Positions 1 through 7,186 of a DNA stretch of 20,244 nt are shown one piece after another; position 1 is the first letter of the stretch; the number at the start of each line of letters is the position of its first letter. This DNA is from a virus: the IMG/VR virus record IMGVR_UViG_3300020470_001428, positions 1-20,244 of that record. One strand, given 5' to 3'. The position numbers and the translations under genes are program-made. The notes under the pieces are model-generated. The model was not told where the DNA came from. It saw only the letters and a program-made list of their open reading frames with translations, and did no database searches.

Positions 1-2
1 AT

Positions 3-236
3 TTTTCAATACAAAAAATACCAAGCTCAAGCCATGTCACATATCACATAGATTCTATTGCAAAAAATAATTGGAACAGAGGCTTAGCAAGAAAAGACAA
101 CATCTTACTGATAGGATCTTCTCCTGCAAGAATATTGGTTTATGACTTAGATACTAACGAGTTCCTAAAAGAAATTAAACTAGAACAAGATATGAAACAT
201 GCTATTCATGGACTGGAGATACTAGATGAAGTTTAA
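3..236 (+). CDS. C-terminal end of an unrecognised protein (5' cut by window), possibly beta-propeller
   Basis: The reading frame is open from the left edge to TAA at 234-236, giving the last 77 residues of a longer protein. The visible part contains the stretch WNRGLARKDNILLIG followed by ARILVYDLDTNEFLKEI. This looks like the last blade of a beta-propeller of the DUF4915/TIGR03032 kind, where a conserved 'RGLA' segment precedes a strand ending in a 'DL-TGE'-like turn. That family match is only an impression from pattern memory. The next small gene starts inside it, in another frame, at 226. The coding frame is well supported; the function is not. Confidence 0.55.
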   Translation, partial: FSIQKIPSSSHVTYHIDSIAKNNWNRGLARKDNILLIGSSPARILVYDLDTNEFLKEIKLEQDMKHAIHGLEILDEV

Positions 237-414
237 CAAAGACCTCGCTCTAAAAAATGGGGCAGAAAAAGTAAAAAATGGAAAGCTTTTTTGGGGTTGG
301 CTGTTGCCAACGAAAGATGGTTATCGTAAGATGATTGCTTACGCCCATCGTGATGAAATTTTTTGGGTTCATCCTGAGTACAAAAATGGGCAAGACGATA
401 AGAAGAAAAAGTAA
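226..414 (+). CDS. Small hypothetical protein, 62 aa
   Basis: A 62-residue ORF starts with ATG at 226, overlapping the previous stop by 11 nt, the same overlap style as elsewhere in the window. The product is lysine-rich with a tryptophan/aromatic core (KLFWGWLLPTKDGYRKM, then EIFWVHPEY) and ends in a run of lysines. The alternation of hydrophobic residues suggests a small beta-sheet domain. I recognise no family and see no membrane segment or signal peptide. Minus-strand ORFs across the same DNA are less credible because all neighbours read rightward. Confidence 0.5.
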   Translation: MKFNKDLALKNGAEKVKNGKLFWGWLLPTKDGYRKMIAYAHRDEIFWVHPEYKNGQDDKKKK

Positions 415-490
415 AAAAGACAAGAAACGCCTGAAAACAGAACGTAGGACTAGAGCCGCAAAATCCACTGGCTCGGTTCACCCAAAGTAG
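386..490 (+). CDS. Very small, highly basic protein, 34 aa
   Basis: ATG at 386 opens a 34-codon frame that closes with TAG at 488-490, starting inside the end of the previous gene in a different frame. The product begins MGKTIRRKSKKDKKRLKTER; roughly half of its residues are Lys or Arg. Such a peptide could bind nucleic acid, but nothing in the sequence shows this. A GAG at 375-377 is the only ribosome-site candidate. It fits the packed overlapping style, but at this size it could be chance coding in a lysine-rich region. Confidence 0.35.
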   Translation: MGKTIRRKSKKDKKRLKTERRTRAAKSTGSVHPK

Positions 491-553
491 GTCTTACTTA
501 AACAAACTTAGGGAATTTTCTGAAAATAAAAACGGCACTGTTTTCATTCCGTG

Positions 554-559
554 TATAAT
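554..559 (+). promoter_or_regulatory. Consensus -10 box (TATAAT) upstream of the nrdA leader
   Basis: A perfect TATAAT lies at 554-559 in the only large non-coding gap. A start near 566 would place the structured segment at the very 5' end of the transcript. No convincing TTGACA-like -35 is present at 15-19 bp spacing; position 531-536 reads AACGGC. If this is a promoter it may need an activator, a phage factor, or an alternative sigma. Chance occurrence in A+T-rich DNA is possible. Confidence 0.45.
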
Positions 560-565
560 ATCTTG

Positions 566-703
566 TTGGGTTAAAAAGAGCTTCATAAAGAGAGCTAGAG
601 CGACACCAACTCAACATGCCACTGTTGCACCAAGTTAGTAGTTAAAACTTTACATTTCAACCCCTAATCAATTTCTTGGTAAAACATGTGTCGCTCTTTT
701 TAT
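566..703 (+). ncRNA. Candidate structured RNA (small RNA or nrdA leader)
   Basis: About 138 nt lie between the likely start after the TATAAT box and a T-run. Complementary segments can be read directly. AGAGCGACAC at 597-606 pairs perfectly with GTGTCGCTCT at 688-697. CAACA at 612-616 pairs with TGTTG at 623-627, with a 6-nt loop. ACCAAG at 629-634 pairs with CTTGGT at 675-680. These three are nested consistently: one closing stem holding two inner helices. Possible extra pairings are GGGTT 568-572 with AACCC 659-663 (pseudoknot-like) and GTTGG 565-569 with CCAAC 606-610 (competes with the closing stem). I do not recognise a known riboswitch, tRNA or intron. It may be a stand-alone RNA or an attenuator for the reductase operon starting 31 nt downstream. 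Confidence 0.45.
597..702 (+). terminator. Possible intrinsic terminator or attenuator formed by the closing stem
   Basis: The 10-bp perfect stem 597-606/688-697 is followed at once by five T's (697-701) and then ATATTCTG, the layout of a rho-independent terminator. The loop of about 80 nt is far larger than usual but contains its own helices. It could end transcripts from upstream genes, or act conditionally ahead of nrdA. Confidence 0.4.
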
Positions 704-734
704 ATTCTGTAAAACATAAGCGTGTGGACATCTA

Positions 735-3194
735 ATGACATCAAATATCAAGGTTAAGAAGCGTAACGGAAGACTGGAAGAAGTAAACCTAGATAAGATA
801 AACAAATGCGTAGAAAGAGCTTGCGAAAACTTAGATGATGTAAATGCTAGTGAAGTGGTTCTTGATGCAAGCCTTCAGCTTTATAATAAAATAACTACGT
901 CTGAAATAGACACGGCTTTGATAATGTCAGCTCGCTCAAAAATAGAGCAAGAGCCAAACTATAACTACGTTGCTACCAACTTGCTTCTTGCAAGCCTGTA
1001 TAAAGAAGTCTTTGGCAAAAGCGTCAATGGAGACTTTGCAGATGAATACAAATCTTGTTTCATAAAAAATATCAAGACTCTTGTAAAAGAAGACAGGCTC
1101 AGTGAAGATATTCTTGATTATGACTTAGAACTACTTAGCGAAAATCTAGTTATAGAAAGAGACAAAAATTTTAAGTATTTAGGAATTCAAACTCTATACG
1201 ATAGATACTTCATACATAAAGAAGGCAGACGTATGGAAACGCCTCAAGCATTTTACATGCGTGTTGCGATGGGTCTTTGTCTAAATGAAGAAAATAAAGA
1301 AGAGAGAGCTATTGAAATTTACAATATGATGTCTGAGTTTAGATACTCACCGTCTACACCAACTCTTTTCAATAGTGGAACTTGTCACTCTCAATTATCA
1401 TCTTGTTACCTAAGCACAGTAGACGATTCTATTGATGGAATTTTTGGTACTATTCATGGCCAAGCCAGACTATCAAAGTATGCTGGAGGTCTTGGTGTGG
1501 ACTGGAGTTCCGTTCGTTCTACTGGTTCTTATATTAAAGGTACAAATGGTCAGTCTTCTGGATTGATCCCTTGGTTGAAAATATTTAATGACACGCTTGT
1601 CGGCGTTAACCAAGGCGGTAAACGTAAAGGTGCTGGCTGCGCTTACTTAGAGGTGTGGCATCTTGACGTTGAAGACTTTTTAGACCTAAGAAAAAATACA
1701 GGCGATGATCGTCGCCGTTGTCATGACATGAATACCGCCTTATGGATTTGCGATGAATTTATGCTTGCAGCTCAAAAAGGCAGAGATTGGTATCTATTTG
1801 ACCCGTCTGAATGTCCTGATCTACATGAAACATACGGCAAAAAGTTTACAAGAGTTTATAACAAATACAAGAAGATGGCAAAAGAGGGAGATATTAAAAA
1901 CTTCCGTGTTATAAACGCTAAAGATTTATGGAAGAAGATGCTCAAGTCCTTGTATGAAACAGGGCATCCATGGATTACTTTTAAAGATCCTTCTAATATT
2001 CGTTACAGCAATAAACATGAAGGTGTAGTTCATTCCTCTAATTTATGTACAGAGATACTTCTTCATACTAAACCAACGACATATGAAGATGGTGAGGTTG
2101 TTGAAGTAGGAGAGACCGCCGTTTGTAACCTTGCCTCTATCAATCTTGAGAATCATGTTAAGGTTCGCACTATTGACTGGAAGAAGCTACAAAAAACAGT
2201 AGAGGTGGCCATCAGAGGTTTGGATAATGTCATTGATATTAACTTTTACCCAACTAAAGAAGCCGCCAAGTCTAATCTAAGAAACCGCCCTGTTGGTCTA
2301 GGTATTATGGGTACTCATGGCTTGCTTCACAAGTTAGGAGTCGTTTACAATTCTCAAGATGCTGTGCTTCTCTGTGGCAAGATACAAGAATTTATCTCTT
2401 ACCATGCCATCCTGACCTCTTCTAAACTAGCGAAGGAAAGAGGTCATTACGAATCTTATGAGGGTTCAGAATGGAGTTATGGCAATTTGCCCATCGACAC
2501 TTATTGTCGTTTGATGAACGAGAGACACCCAGAATACACAAAGAGTGGTGGAGACAATCATTACAAGTCCTCCGATTTTGAAAAAATGGATTGGGGCAAA
2601 GTCAGAAGCCATATAGCTGTACATGGAATGAGAAATTCAAATGTTATGGCTATTGCTCCTACTGCAACAATTTCTTATATACAAGGATGCTCACAGTCTA
2701 TTGAGCCTGACTATTCGGTGCTTTTTGTCTACTCAACATTGAGTGGAGAATTCACAATGATTAATGAGCATTTTGTAGAAGTCGCTAAGAAAAATGGCAT
2801 ATGGGGAAAAGACCTCATCGAAGCGTTGAAAGCCGCTGATGGAGATGTCATGTCTATTAATTTAGACGAGGAAATACAGCGAGAATTTAAAACCGCTTTT
2901 GACATTGAAGCAAATATATTGATAGATGCTGCGGCTGAAAGACAAAAATGGATTGATATGGGAGAATCTCTCAATCTATATAATAAAGGCACAAGCCTAA
3001 AATATCTCAACGACATGTATATGCACGCTTGGGAGCAAGGTTTAAAAACAACATATTACTTGAGAAGCAAAGCGGCTACGAGACTTGAGAAGTCTACTGT
3101 TCAAACTGTTAAAGAACAGGAAGTGCCTGAAGAAGATTTAAGTAAAATCAAAGCTTGCTCTATAGACGACCCAGATTGTGAAAGTTGCCAATAA
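735..3194 (+). CDS. nrdA: Class I ribonucleotide reductase large subunit
   Basis: The catalytic subunit that reduces ribonucleoside diphosphates to deoxy forms, working with NrdB. Its 819 residues match class I alpha subunits. An ATP-cone regulatory domain fills about residues 3-95 (starting VKKRNGRLEEVNLDKIN). Active-site residues are all present: first redox Cys at C224 (SQLSSCYLS), N436-x-C438-x-E440 (NLCTEI) with the thiyl-radical Cys, and second redox Cys C464 (AVCNLASINL). Near the C-terminus a Tyr-Tyr pair (TTYYLRS) fits the radical-transfer dyad, and the tail ends CESCQ, supplying the CxxC that re-reduces the active site. The TAA overlaps the nrdB ATG. The start at 735 has only a weak ribosome site (GTGTGGA). 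The ATP cone implies dATP/ATP overall activity control. Identification is secure. Confidence 0.97.
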   Translation: MTSNIKVKKRNGRLEEVNLDKINKCVERACENLDDVNASEVVLDASLQLYNKITTSEIDTALIMSARSKIEQEPNYNYVATNLLLASLYKEVFGKSVNGDFADEYKSCFIKNIKTLVKEDRLSEDILDYDLELLSENLVIERDKNFKYLGIQTLYDRYFIHKEGRRMETPQAFYMRVAMGLCLNEENKEERAIEIYNMMSEFRYSPSTPTLFNSGTCHSQLSSCYLSTVDDSIDGIFGTIHGQARLSKYAGGLGVDWSSVRSTGSYIKGTNGQSSGLIPWLKIFNDTLVGVNQGGKRKGAGCAYLEVWHLDVEDFLDLRKNTGDDRRRCHDMNTALWICDEFMLAAQKGRDWYLFDPSECPDLHETYGKKFTRVYNKYKKMAKEGDIKNFRVINAKDLWKKMLKSLYETGHPWITFKDPSNIRYSNKHEGVVHSSNLCTEILLHTKPTTYEDGEVVEVGETAVCNLASINLENHVKVRTIDWKKLQKTVEVAIRGLDNVIDINFYPTKEAAKSNLRNRPVGLGIMGTHGLLHKLGVVYNSQDAVLLCGKIQEFISYHAILTSSKLAKERGHYESYEGSEWSYGNLPIDTYCRLMNERHPEYTKSGGDNHYKSSDFEKMDWGKVRSHIAVHGMRNSNVMAIAPTATISYIQGCSQSIEPDYSVLFVYSTLSGEFTMINEHFVEVAKKNGIWGKDLIEALKAADGDVMSINLDEEIQREFKTAFDIEANILIDAAAERQKWIDMGESLNLYNKGTSLKYLNDMYMHAWEQGLKTTYYLRSKAATRLEKSTVQTVKEQEVPEEDLSKIKACSIDDPDCESCQ

Positions 3195-4201
3195 TGAAAA
3201 AGACTAAAGAAATCATTTCTGATAAAGTCGCTGTAGTAAACCAAATTCTTCCCCATACAAACAAATGGGCTTGGGATTTGTTTATTGATGGCGCAGCTAA
3301 TAACTGGATGCCAACAGAAATTTCTATGGCTAAAGACATTGAACAGTGGCGTTCTGATTTGTTGACTAATGATGAGAAGCTCGTGGTAAAAAGATCTTTA
3401 GGATTCTTTGCTGGTTCAGAGTCTTTAGTAGCCAACAATCTTCTTTTAAGTATCTTCAAGTATGTAACCGATCCTGAGTGTCGCCAATATATACTTAGAC
3501 AGGCTTACGAAGAAAGCCTACATAACTTAACGGTTGTCTACTGCTGCGATTCTCTCGGTCTAAAAATTGATGAAGTCTACCAAGCATACAACTCAATACC
3601 TAGCATCAAGTCTAAAGACGAGTTCCTGATGAATATCTGTACCGATATTAATAGGCCGGACTTTAACATCAACACTTTAGAAGGCAAGAGAGAGTTTCTA
3701 AGAAACATTATTACCTACTATGTTATCTGCGAAGGAATATTTTTCTTCTCCGGTTTTGCAATGCTTCTATCTTTTAATAGACAAAATAAACTACCGGGAA
3801 TTGGAGAACAAATTCAGTACACTCTTCGTGATGAAAGTTTGCATATTAAATTTGGAACAACTCTTATCAATAGAATTAGAGAAGATAATCCAAAGGTTTG
3901 GACTAAAGCTTTTGAAAAGGAAACCTTAGAACACATAGATAAAGCTATGGAACTTGAACTTGCTTACGCAAGAGACGTTCTTCCAAACGGTATCTTAGGT
4001 TTGAATTCTGATATGTTTATTGACTATGTACAATACATAGCAAATCGAAGGCTAGAAGATTTGAATTTACCAAGTCCTTATGAAGATACTAAAAACCCAT
4101 TTCCTTGGTTAAGTGAAATTATCGACTTAGAGAAATGTAAGAACTTCTTTGAAACTCGCGTTACTGAATATGCAGTTGGAAACATTGAAGACGATTTCTA
4201 A
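3194..4201 (+). CDS. nrdB: Ribonucleotide reductase small subunit lacking the radical tyrosine (class Ic/Id-like)
   Basis: The dimetal radical-generating partner of NrdA, 335 residues from the ATG that overlaps nrdA's stop (TAATG). Metal ligands read in order: E76 (GSES), E107 and H110 (EESLH), E180 (CEGIFFF), E214 and H217 (DESLH). The first carboxylate is Glu rather than the Asp of E. coli-type class Ia. The radical tyrosine of class Ia sits four residues after the first His; here that residue is V114 (HNLTVVY). Chlamydia-type class Ic proteins have Phe there with all-Glu ligands, and the local sequence resembles them. The C-terminal tail keeps the relay Tyr (TEYAVG) and ends in EDDF, as needed to dock on NrdA. 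The metal content (Mn/Fe or Mn/Mn) is inferred, not visible. Confidence 0.95.
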   Translation: MKKTKEIISDKVAVVNQILPHTNKWAWDLFIDGAANNWMPTEISMAKDIEQWRSDLLTNDEKLVVKRSLGFFAGSESLVANNLLLSIFKYVTDPECRQYILRQAYEESLHNLTVVYCCDSLGLKIDEVYQAYNSIPSIKSKDEFLMNICTDINRPDFNINTLEGKREFLRNIITYYVICEGIFFFSGFAMLLSFNRQNKLPGIGEQIQYTLRDESLHIKFGTTLINRIREDNPKVWTKAFEKETLEHIDKAMELELAYARDVLPNGILGLNSDMFIDYVQYIANRRLEDLNLPSPYEDTKNPFPWLSEIIDLEKCKNFFETRVTEYAVGNIEDDF

Positions 4202-4344
4202 TGCTTAGAAGTATCACAATAGACAACAATATGCTTAGATGGTTAGCTGAGCAGTTGAACAAAGAAACAGAAGCTGGTAACAAAATTACCAGAAGCACTC
4301 TTTCCAATTTGATTTGGGAATATGAAAAGAAGGAAGAAAAGTGA
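4201..4344 (+). CDS. 47-aa ribbon-helix-helix (CopG-like) candidate regulator
   Basis: ATG at 4201 overlaps the nrdB stop (TAATG), and TGA at 4342-4344 overlaps the GTG start of dut, so this frame exactly fills an otherwise empty 140-nt gap. The product starts MLRSITIDNNMLRWLAEQL and continues with ITRSTLSNLIWEYEKKEE. This fits a ribbon-helix-helix fold: a short polar beta-strand (RSITID), helix A, a turn, then helix B starting T-R-S. CopG itself is about 45 residues, so the size suits a complete domain. Such proteins bind operators as dimers. A role in controlling the reductase/dut genes is inference from position only. Confidence 0.6.
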   Translation: MLRSITIDNNMLRWLAEQLNKETEAGNKITRSTLSNLIWEYEKKEEK

Positions 4345-4775
4345 CTTACGGTTACAAATATTTTGAAGTTAAACTGCTACACGACTCTGCTAAACCTCCA
4401 ACAAAAGGGCATATGAGTGATGCTGGCTGGGACTTATACGCTTTTGAAACAGTGTCTATACCCGCTGGAGCTACCGTCCTTGTTTCTACTGGTATTTCTA
4501 TGGCTATCCCTAAAGATCACGTTGCTCTAATTTGGGACAGATCTTCAATGGGAGTCAAAGGAATCCATAGACACGCAGGTGTTGTAGACTCTGGATACAG
4601 AGGTGAAGTAAAAGTTTGTCTGCACAATACAACAAAAGAGCCGTATCATATAGAAAGAGGCGACAGAATCGCACAAATGTTAATACAAGAAGCCCCAACC
4701 TTTATACAACATGTAGTTCATGAACTAGACTCTACAAGCAGGGGCGATGGAGGGTTTGGTTCTACAGGTAAGTAG
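4341..4775 (+). CDS. dut: dUTP diphosphatase
   Basis: Trimeric dUTPase that hydrolyses dUTP to dUMP and pyrophosphate, keeping uracil out of DNA and supplying dUMP. All five family motifs are present in 144 residues: I at 26-33 (SDAGWDLY), II at 65-70 (WDRSSM), III at 80-90 (GVVDSGYRGEV, catalytic D83), IV at 106-114 (RGDRIAQML) and V at 131-143 (STSRGDGGFGSTG), the P-loop-like tail that closes on the substrate. It starts with GTG in a GTGA overlap with the previous gene; AAGGAAG at 4330-4336 is a good ribosome site. It belongs with nrdAB and the dNMP kinase as the nucleotide-pool part of the operon. Confidence 0.97.
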   Translation: MTYGYKYFEVKLLHDSAKPPTKGHMSDAGWDLYAFETVSIPAGATVLVSTGISMAIPKDHVALIWDRSSMGVKGIHRHAGVVDSGYRGEVKVCLHNTTKEPYHIERGDRIAQMLIQEAPTFIQHVVHELDSTSRGDGGFGSTGK

Positions 4776-4776
4776 T

Positions 4777-5463
4777 ATGGCTAGAAAAAAGAACAATGAG
4801 TCAGGATATACTACTAGACGGAAGGCTTTAAAGCCTAAAACGGAAAATCAAACAGAATACATTGACATTATAAATCAAAACGATGTCACATTTTGCACAG
4901 GCCCAGCAGGAACTGGAAAAACAGCAGTAGCAGTTGGACTAGCCTGTGACTATTTATTAGATAAAAGAGTTGAGAAGATAGTTGTTACTAGACCTGTCAT
5001 TGAGTCAGGTAGAGGACTGGGCTTTTTACCCGGAACTTTTGAGGAGAAAATACATCCTTATCTTGTTCCTGTATTAGAAGAGATGCAATACAGGTTAAAT
5101 AGCAACAGAGTTCAGGCGTATAGAGAAGAGGGCAAAATTGAAGTAGTGCCTTTGGAATATATGAGAGGGCGTAACTTTCACAATTCCTTTATAATATTAG
5201 ACGAAGCCCAAAATGCTACGTTTGAACAGTTGAAGATGTTTATAACTAGAATTGGTTGGGATTCTAAAGCTGTGATTAATGGCGATATAGACCAGACAGA
5301 CCTAGTTTCAAGGGACCAAGGAGGTCTTGAAGAGTTTCTTGATCGTCTTGAAGATGTTGAAGGAGTTGGTATTGCTGAACTTACAGAAGATGATATAATT
5401 AGAAACAAGATAATTTCTAGAATCTTAGACGCTCTTTATGATGACACGGTAAGATATTCCTAA
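4777..5463 (+). CDS. phoH: PhoH-like ATPase
   Basis: A P-loop ATPase of the PhoH family, common in marine phages of many types. From ATG 4777 the protein has 228 residues with a short basic N-terminal tail. The Walker A motif is GPAGTGKT at 42-49, Walker B is FIILDEAQN with D132 and E133, and a later INGDIDQTD stretch is typical of the family. AGGT at 4766-4769 is the nearest ribosome site, and the start lies 1 nt after the dut stop. An in-frame upstream start at 4747 would lie inside dut and is unlikely. The role is uncertain: proposals include RNA-related or phosphate-stress functions, but no specific substrate can be read here. Confidence 0.95.
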   Translation: MARKKNNESGYTTRRKALKPKTENQTEYIDIINQNDVTFCTGPAGTGKTAVAVGLACDYLLDKRVEKIVVTRPVIESGRGLGFLPGTFEEKIHPYLVPVLEEMQYRLNSNRVQAYREEGKIEVVPLEYMRGRNFHNSFIILDEAQNATFEQLKMFITRIGWDSKAVINGDIDQTDLVSRDQGGLEEFLDRLEDVEGVGIAELTEDDIIRNKIISRILDALYDDTVRYS

Positions 5464-5822
5464 TGCCCACCTATGACTACCTATGTAACGCTTGCGGTCA
5501 TGAGTTTGAGCAATCTCATGGTTTTGGAAAAACTCCTGAGCCATGTTCTTGTGGAAGCAGTGATATTAAAATAGTTATCAATCAAGCTCCTGTTGCGTTT
5601 GTTAAAGGAGAGCCAAAGACTCTTGGTCAACTTGCCGAAGCAAATACCAAAAACATGGGTCGTTATGAACTTGAGGATCACAGGGCAAAGCAGGAAAAGG
5701 GAAATCTAAAAAAACAAAAACCAAAAGAGTGGTGGCAGAAGTCAGGCGATGCGAGCAAGACTGATATAAATAAAATGTCTGCATCGCAGAAAGCTAGGTA
5801 TATACAAGATGGAAGAAAATAA
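5463..5822 (+). CDS. FmdB-like zinc-ribbon protein
   Basis: A 119-residue protein starting MPTYDYLCNACGHEFE, the signature opening of FmdB-type putative regulatory proteins. C8 and C11 form the first zinc knuckle; C28 and C30 (EPCSCG) form the second. After the ribbon the protein is basic and low in hydrophobics (KKQKPKEWWQKSGD), suggesting a flexible tail. It starts in a TAATG overlap with phoH. The family has no settled function; nucleic-acid binding is plausible. Confidence 0.8.
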   Translation: MPTYDYLCNACGHEFEQSHGFGKTPEPCSCGSSDIKIVINQAPVAFVKGEPKTLGQLAEANTKNMGRYELEDHRAKQEKGNLKKQKPKEWWQKSGDASKTDINKMSASQKARYIQDGRK

Positions 5823-6078
5823 TCTAGAGGATATACCATTTGAAGATAAGATTATAAAGTGCGCTGATTGCGAAGCCGATTTATTGAAAATGGTCAAAGT
5901 AGCCGACTCGGATAACAAGTTTTCTATATCTGCTACCTGCCCTTTATGCGATGGATCTAGCTGGACAATAGACTTATCTGGCAAATACTACCAAGCAGCT
6001 TCGGATGGTTTTCTAGTTGGAGATATAACAGAACAAGACAACAAATTTGTAGTGGAGATGATTAAAGATGAGCGATGA
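5809..6078 (+). CDS. Small two-CxxC (zinc-binding) hypothetical protein
   Basis: An 89-residue acidic protein with cysteine pairs at C18/C21 (CADC) and C44/C47 (CPLC). The 22-residue gap between them is typical of a single zinc-ribbon built on beta-strands (KFSISATCPLC, then SSWTIDLSG). It overlaps the previous gene by 14 nt and the next by 11 nt. It is unlike the FmdB-like neighbour apart from the cysteines. I recognise no family. Two consecutive zinc-ribbon genes suggest a small cluster of adaptor or nucleic-acid-binding proteins. Confidence 0.7.
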   Translation: MEENNLEDIPFEDKIIKCADCEADLLKMVKVADSDNKFSISATCPLCDGSSWTIDLSGKYYQAASDGFLVGDITEQDNKFVVEMIKDER

Positions 6079-6388
6079 CGTAGAACAATTTTTGACTCCT
6101 GAAGACACAACTTATGTTTATTACGATAAAGATGGACAAGTTGTAGAAGAAGAAATTGGTTCTTCTTGTGCTTACATAGCTACTGTAAAAGGTAAAAGCT
6201 TTAACTACGTAAAATCCATGAGAGGTCGTTTATTTGACCCTTTTGGCATGGACGCAAATAAGATTAACGCAGTTAATACAAAGTTCTCTAAAGTCAGTGT
6301 TGATACTTTTAACCATTACATAAAGTATTTGGAGACAAAGCAGAATAATAGCTTGACTTGGGCAGAGAGGAGTTTCTTAAATGACTAA
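6068..6388 (+). CDS. Hypothetical protein, 106 aa
   Basis: A 106-residue ORF overlapping its neighbours on both sides. The N-terminal half is acidic and beta-rich (TTYVYYDKDGQVVEEEIG). The second half includes a repeated 'S-x-VxxxxFNxYIKYL' helix-like region and the phrase MRGRLFDPFGMD. There are no cysteine clusters, membrane segments or catalytic motifs. I do not recognise it. Clean overlaps and ordinary composition make it a real gene with high probability. Confidence 0.7.
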   Translation: MSDDVEQFLTPEDTTYVYYDKDGQVVEEEIGSSCAYIATVKGKSFNYVKSMRGRLFDPFGMDANKINAVNTKFSKVSVDTFNHYIKYLETKQNNSLTWAERSFLND

Positions 6389-6701
6389 GAAAACAGGAAA
6401 ACTAACTAAGGTCGAAAAATTTTACATTGAAAACAATAAAGATAAGACCTCTGAAGAGATTGCTAAAGATTTAAATAGAACTAAGTCTTCAGTAGATAAA
6501 CATATCAAGACTCTTGACAGAAGTTCTCACACTTCGGAAGCAAAGTCAAATCCTTCAGATGTATCAAGTTTAATGGGTCATAAAGAAGGCAGAGGGGTAA
6601 CTATCATGACTCCAGCAGCCTCTGAACGTGGTGACGAAACGAGATCTTCTAGAACTTCTAAATCTAGACATCACAACGCTATACATACGATTAAAAAATA
6701 A
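6381..6701 (+). CDS. Small helix-turn-helix protein with disordered tail
   Basis: A 106-residue basic protein. Residues 10-45 contain a helix-turn-helix like those of sigma region 4 or MarR-type domains: VEKFYIENN, then KTSEEIAKDLNRTKSSVDKHI, where 'S-EEIA-LNR-SSV-HI' is the classic pattern. The second half is Ser/Thr/Arg-rich and probably unstructured, apart from a patch VTIMTPAASERGDETR that looks deliberately conserved. The ribosome site GAGAGGAG at 6365-6372 is among the best in the window. It may be a phage transcription factor or a polymerase-binding adaptor, but no target is visible. Confidence 0.7.
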   Translation: MTKKTGKLTKVEKFYIENNKDKTSEEIAKDLNRTKSSVDKHIKTLDRSSHTSEAKSNPSDVSSLMGHKEGRGVTIMTPAASERGDETRSSRTSKSRHHNAIHTIKK

Positions 6702-7186
6702 TGACTGTGTTCTTAAGTAAAGAATTGGATAGCTATATAAATCAGTACGCTGACTCTAATCCAATATGGATAGCCGAACTTTCTAATGGAGAGACTGTTT
6801 ACCAAGATGATGGTAGACCTAATGTTGAACCTGAAAGCGGTTGGCTTAGAATGAAGCAATACTGCGAAGAAAATAATTTGCATATAGAAAGTATTAAAGT
6901 CAGAAACCGTTCTCACGTAGAAGATGTCGGTTCTGGACATGATGGTTACTTTTTTTGCAAAGGAGCTGGAGCCTTATTATTTCAAGACCTAACAGTTCAT
7001 ACATTTAATATAGGCCATATTGAAAATGGGAAGTTATATGTAAGAACTTGGAGGCTTCCTGAATTGATTCCAGAGCGTTTTGAAGAGAGGAGTCTTTACG
7101 ATACTCCTCATGAATGTTTGATTACAAAGAAAGGCATATTGGATGGACAAAAATTACAAGCACAAGACGACAGGGCAGGCATGTAA
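6701..7186 (+). CDS. Hypothetical protein, 161 aa
   Basis: A 161-residue ORF beginning in a TAATG overlap with the previous gene. It contains WIAELSNGETVYQDDGRP near residues 23-40, a helix with WLRMKQYCEENNLHIESI, and a glycine-rich HDGYFFCKGAGALLF segment, then a second half rich in Arg and Glu (RLPELIPERFEERS). Its mixed alpha/beta composition suggests a globular cytosolic protein. No known motif was recognised. The next gene starts 44 nt before its end, the longest overlap in the window. Confidence 0.7.
   Translation: MTVFLSKELDSYINQYADSNPIWIAELSNGETVYQDDGRPNVEPESGWLRMKQYCEENNLHIESIKVRNRSHVEDVGSGHDGYFFCKGAGALLFQDLTVHTFNIGHIENGKLYVRTWRLPELIPERFEERSLYDTPHECLITKKGILDGQKLQAQDDRAGM

Noticed and set aside
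512-550. Hairpin GGAAT/ATTCC with inner GAAAA/TTTTC as a terminator for upstream genes
   Set aside because: The pairing is A+T-rich, bulged and not followed by a T-run; it may be chance.
612-634. tRNA-like end (TGTTGCACCA) in the gap before nrdA
   Set aside because: No matching acceptor stem, T-loop (TTCGA-like) or anticodon arm precedes it; the pairing found is a short hairpin plus a different long stem.
2729-3016. Minus-strand ORFs across nrdA and other genes
   Set aside because: They lie opposite strongly supported coding regions, have no recognisable motifs or ribosome sites, and every supported gene reads rightward.
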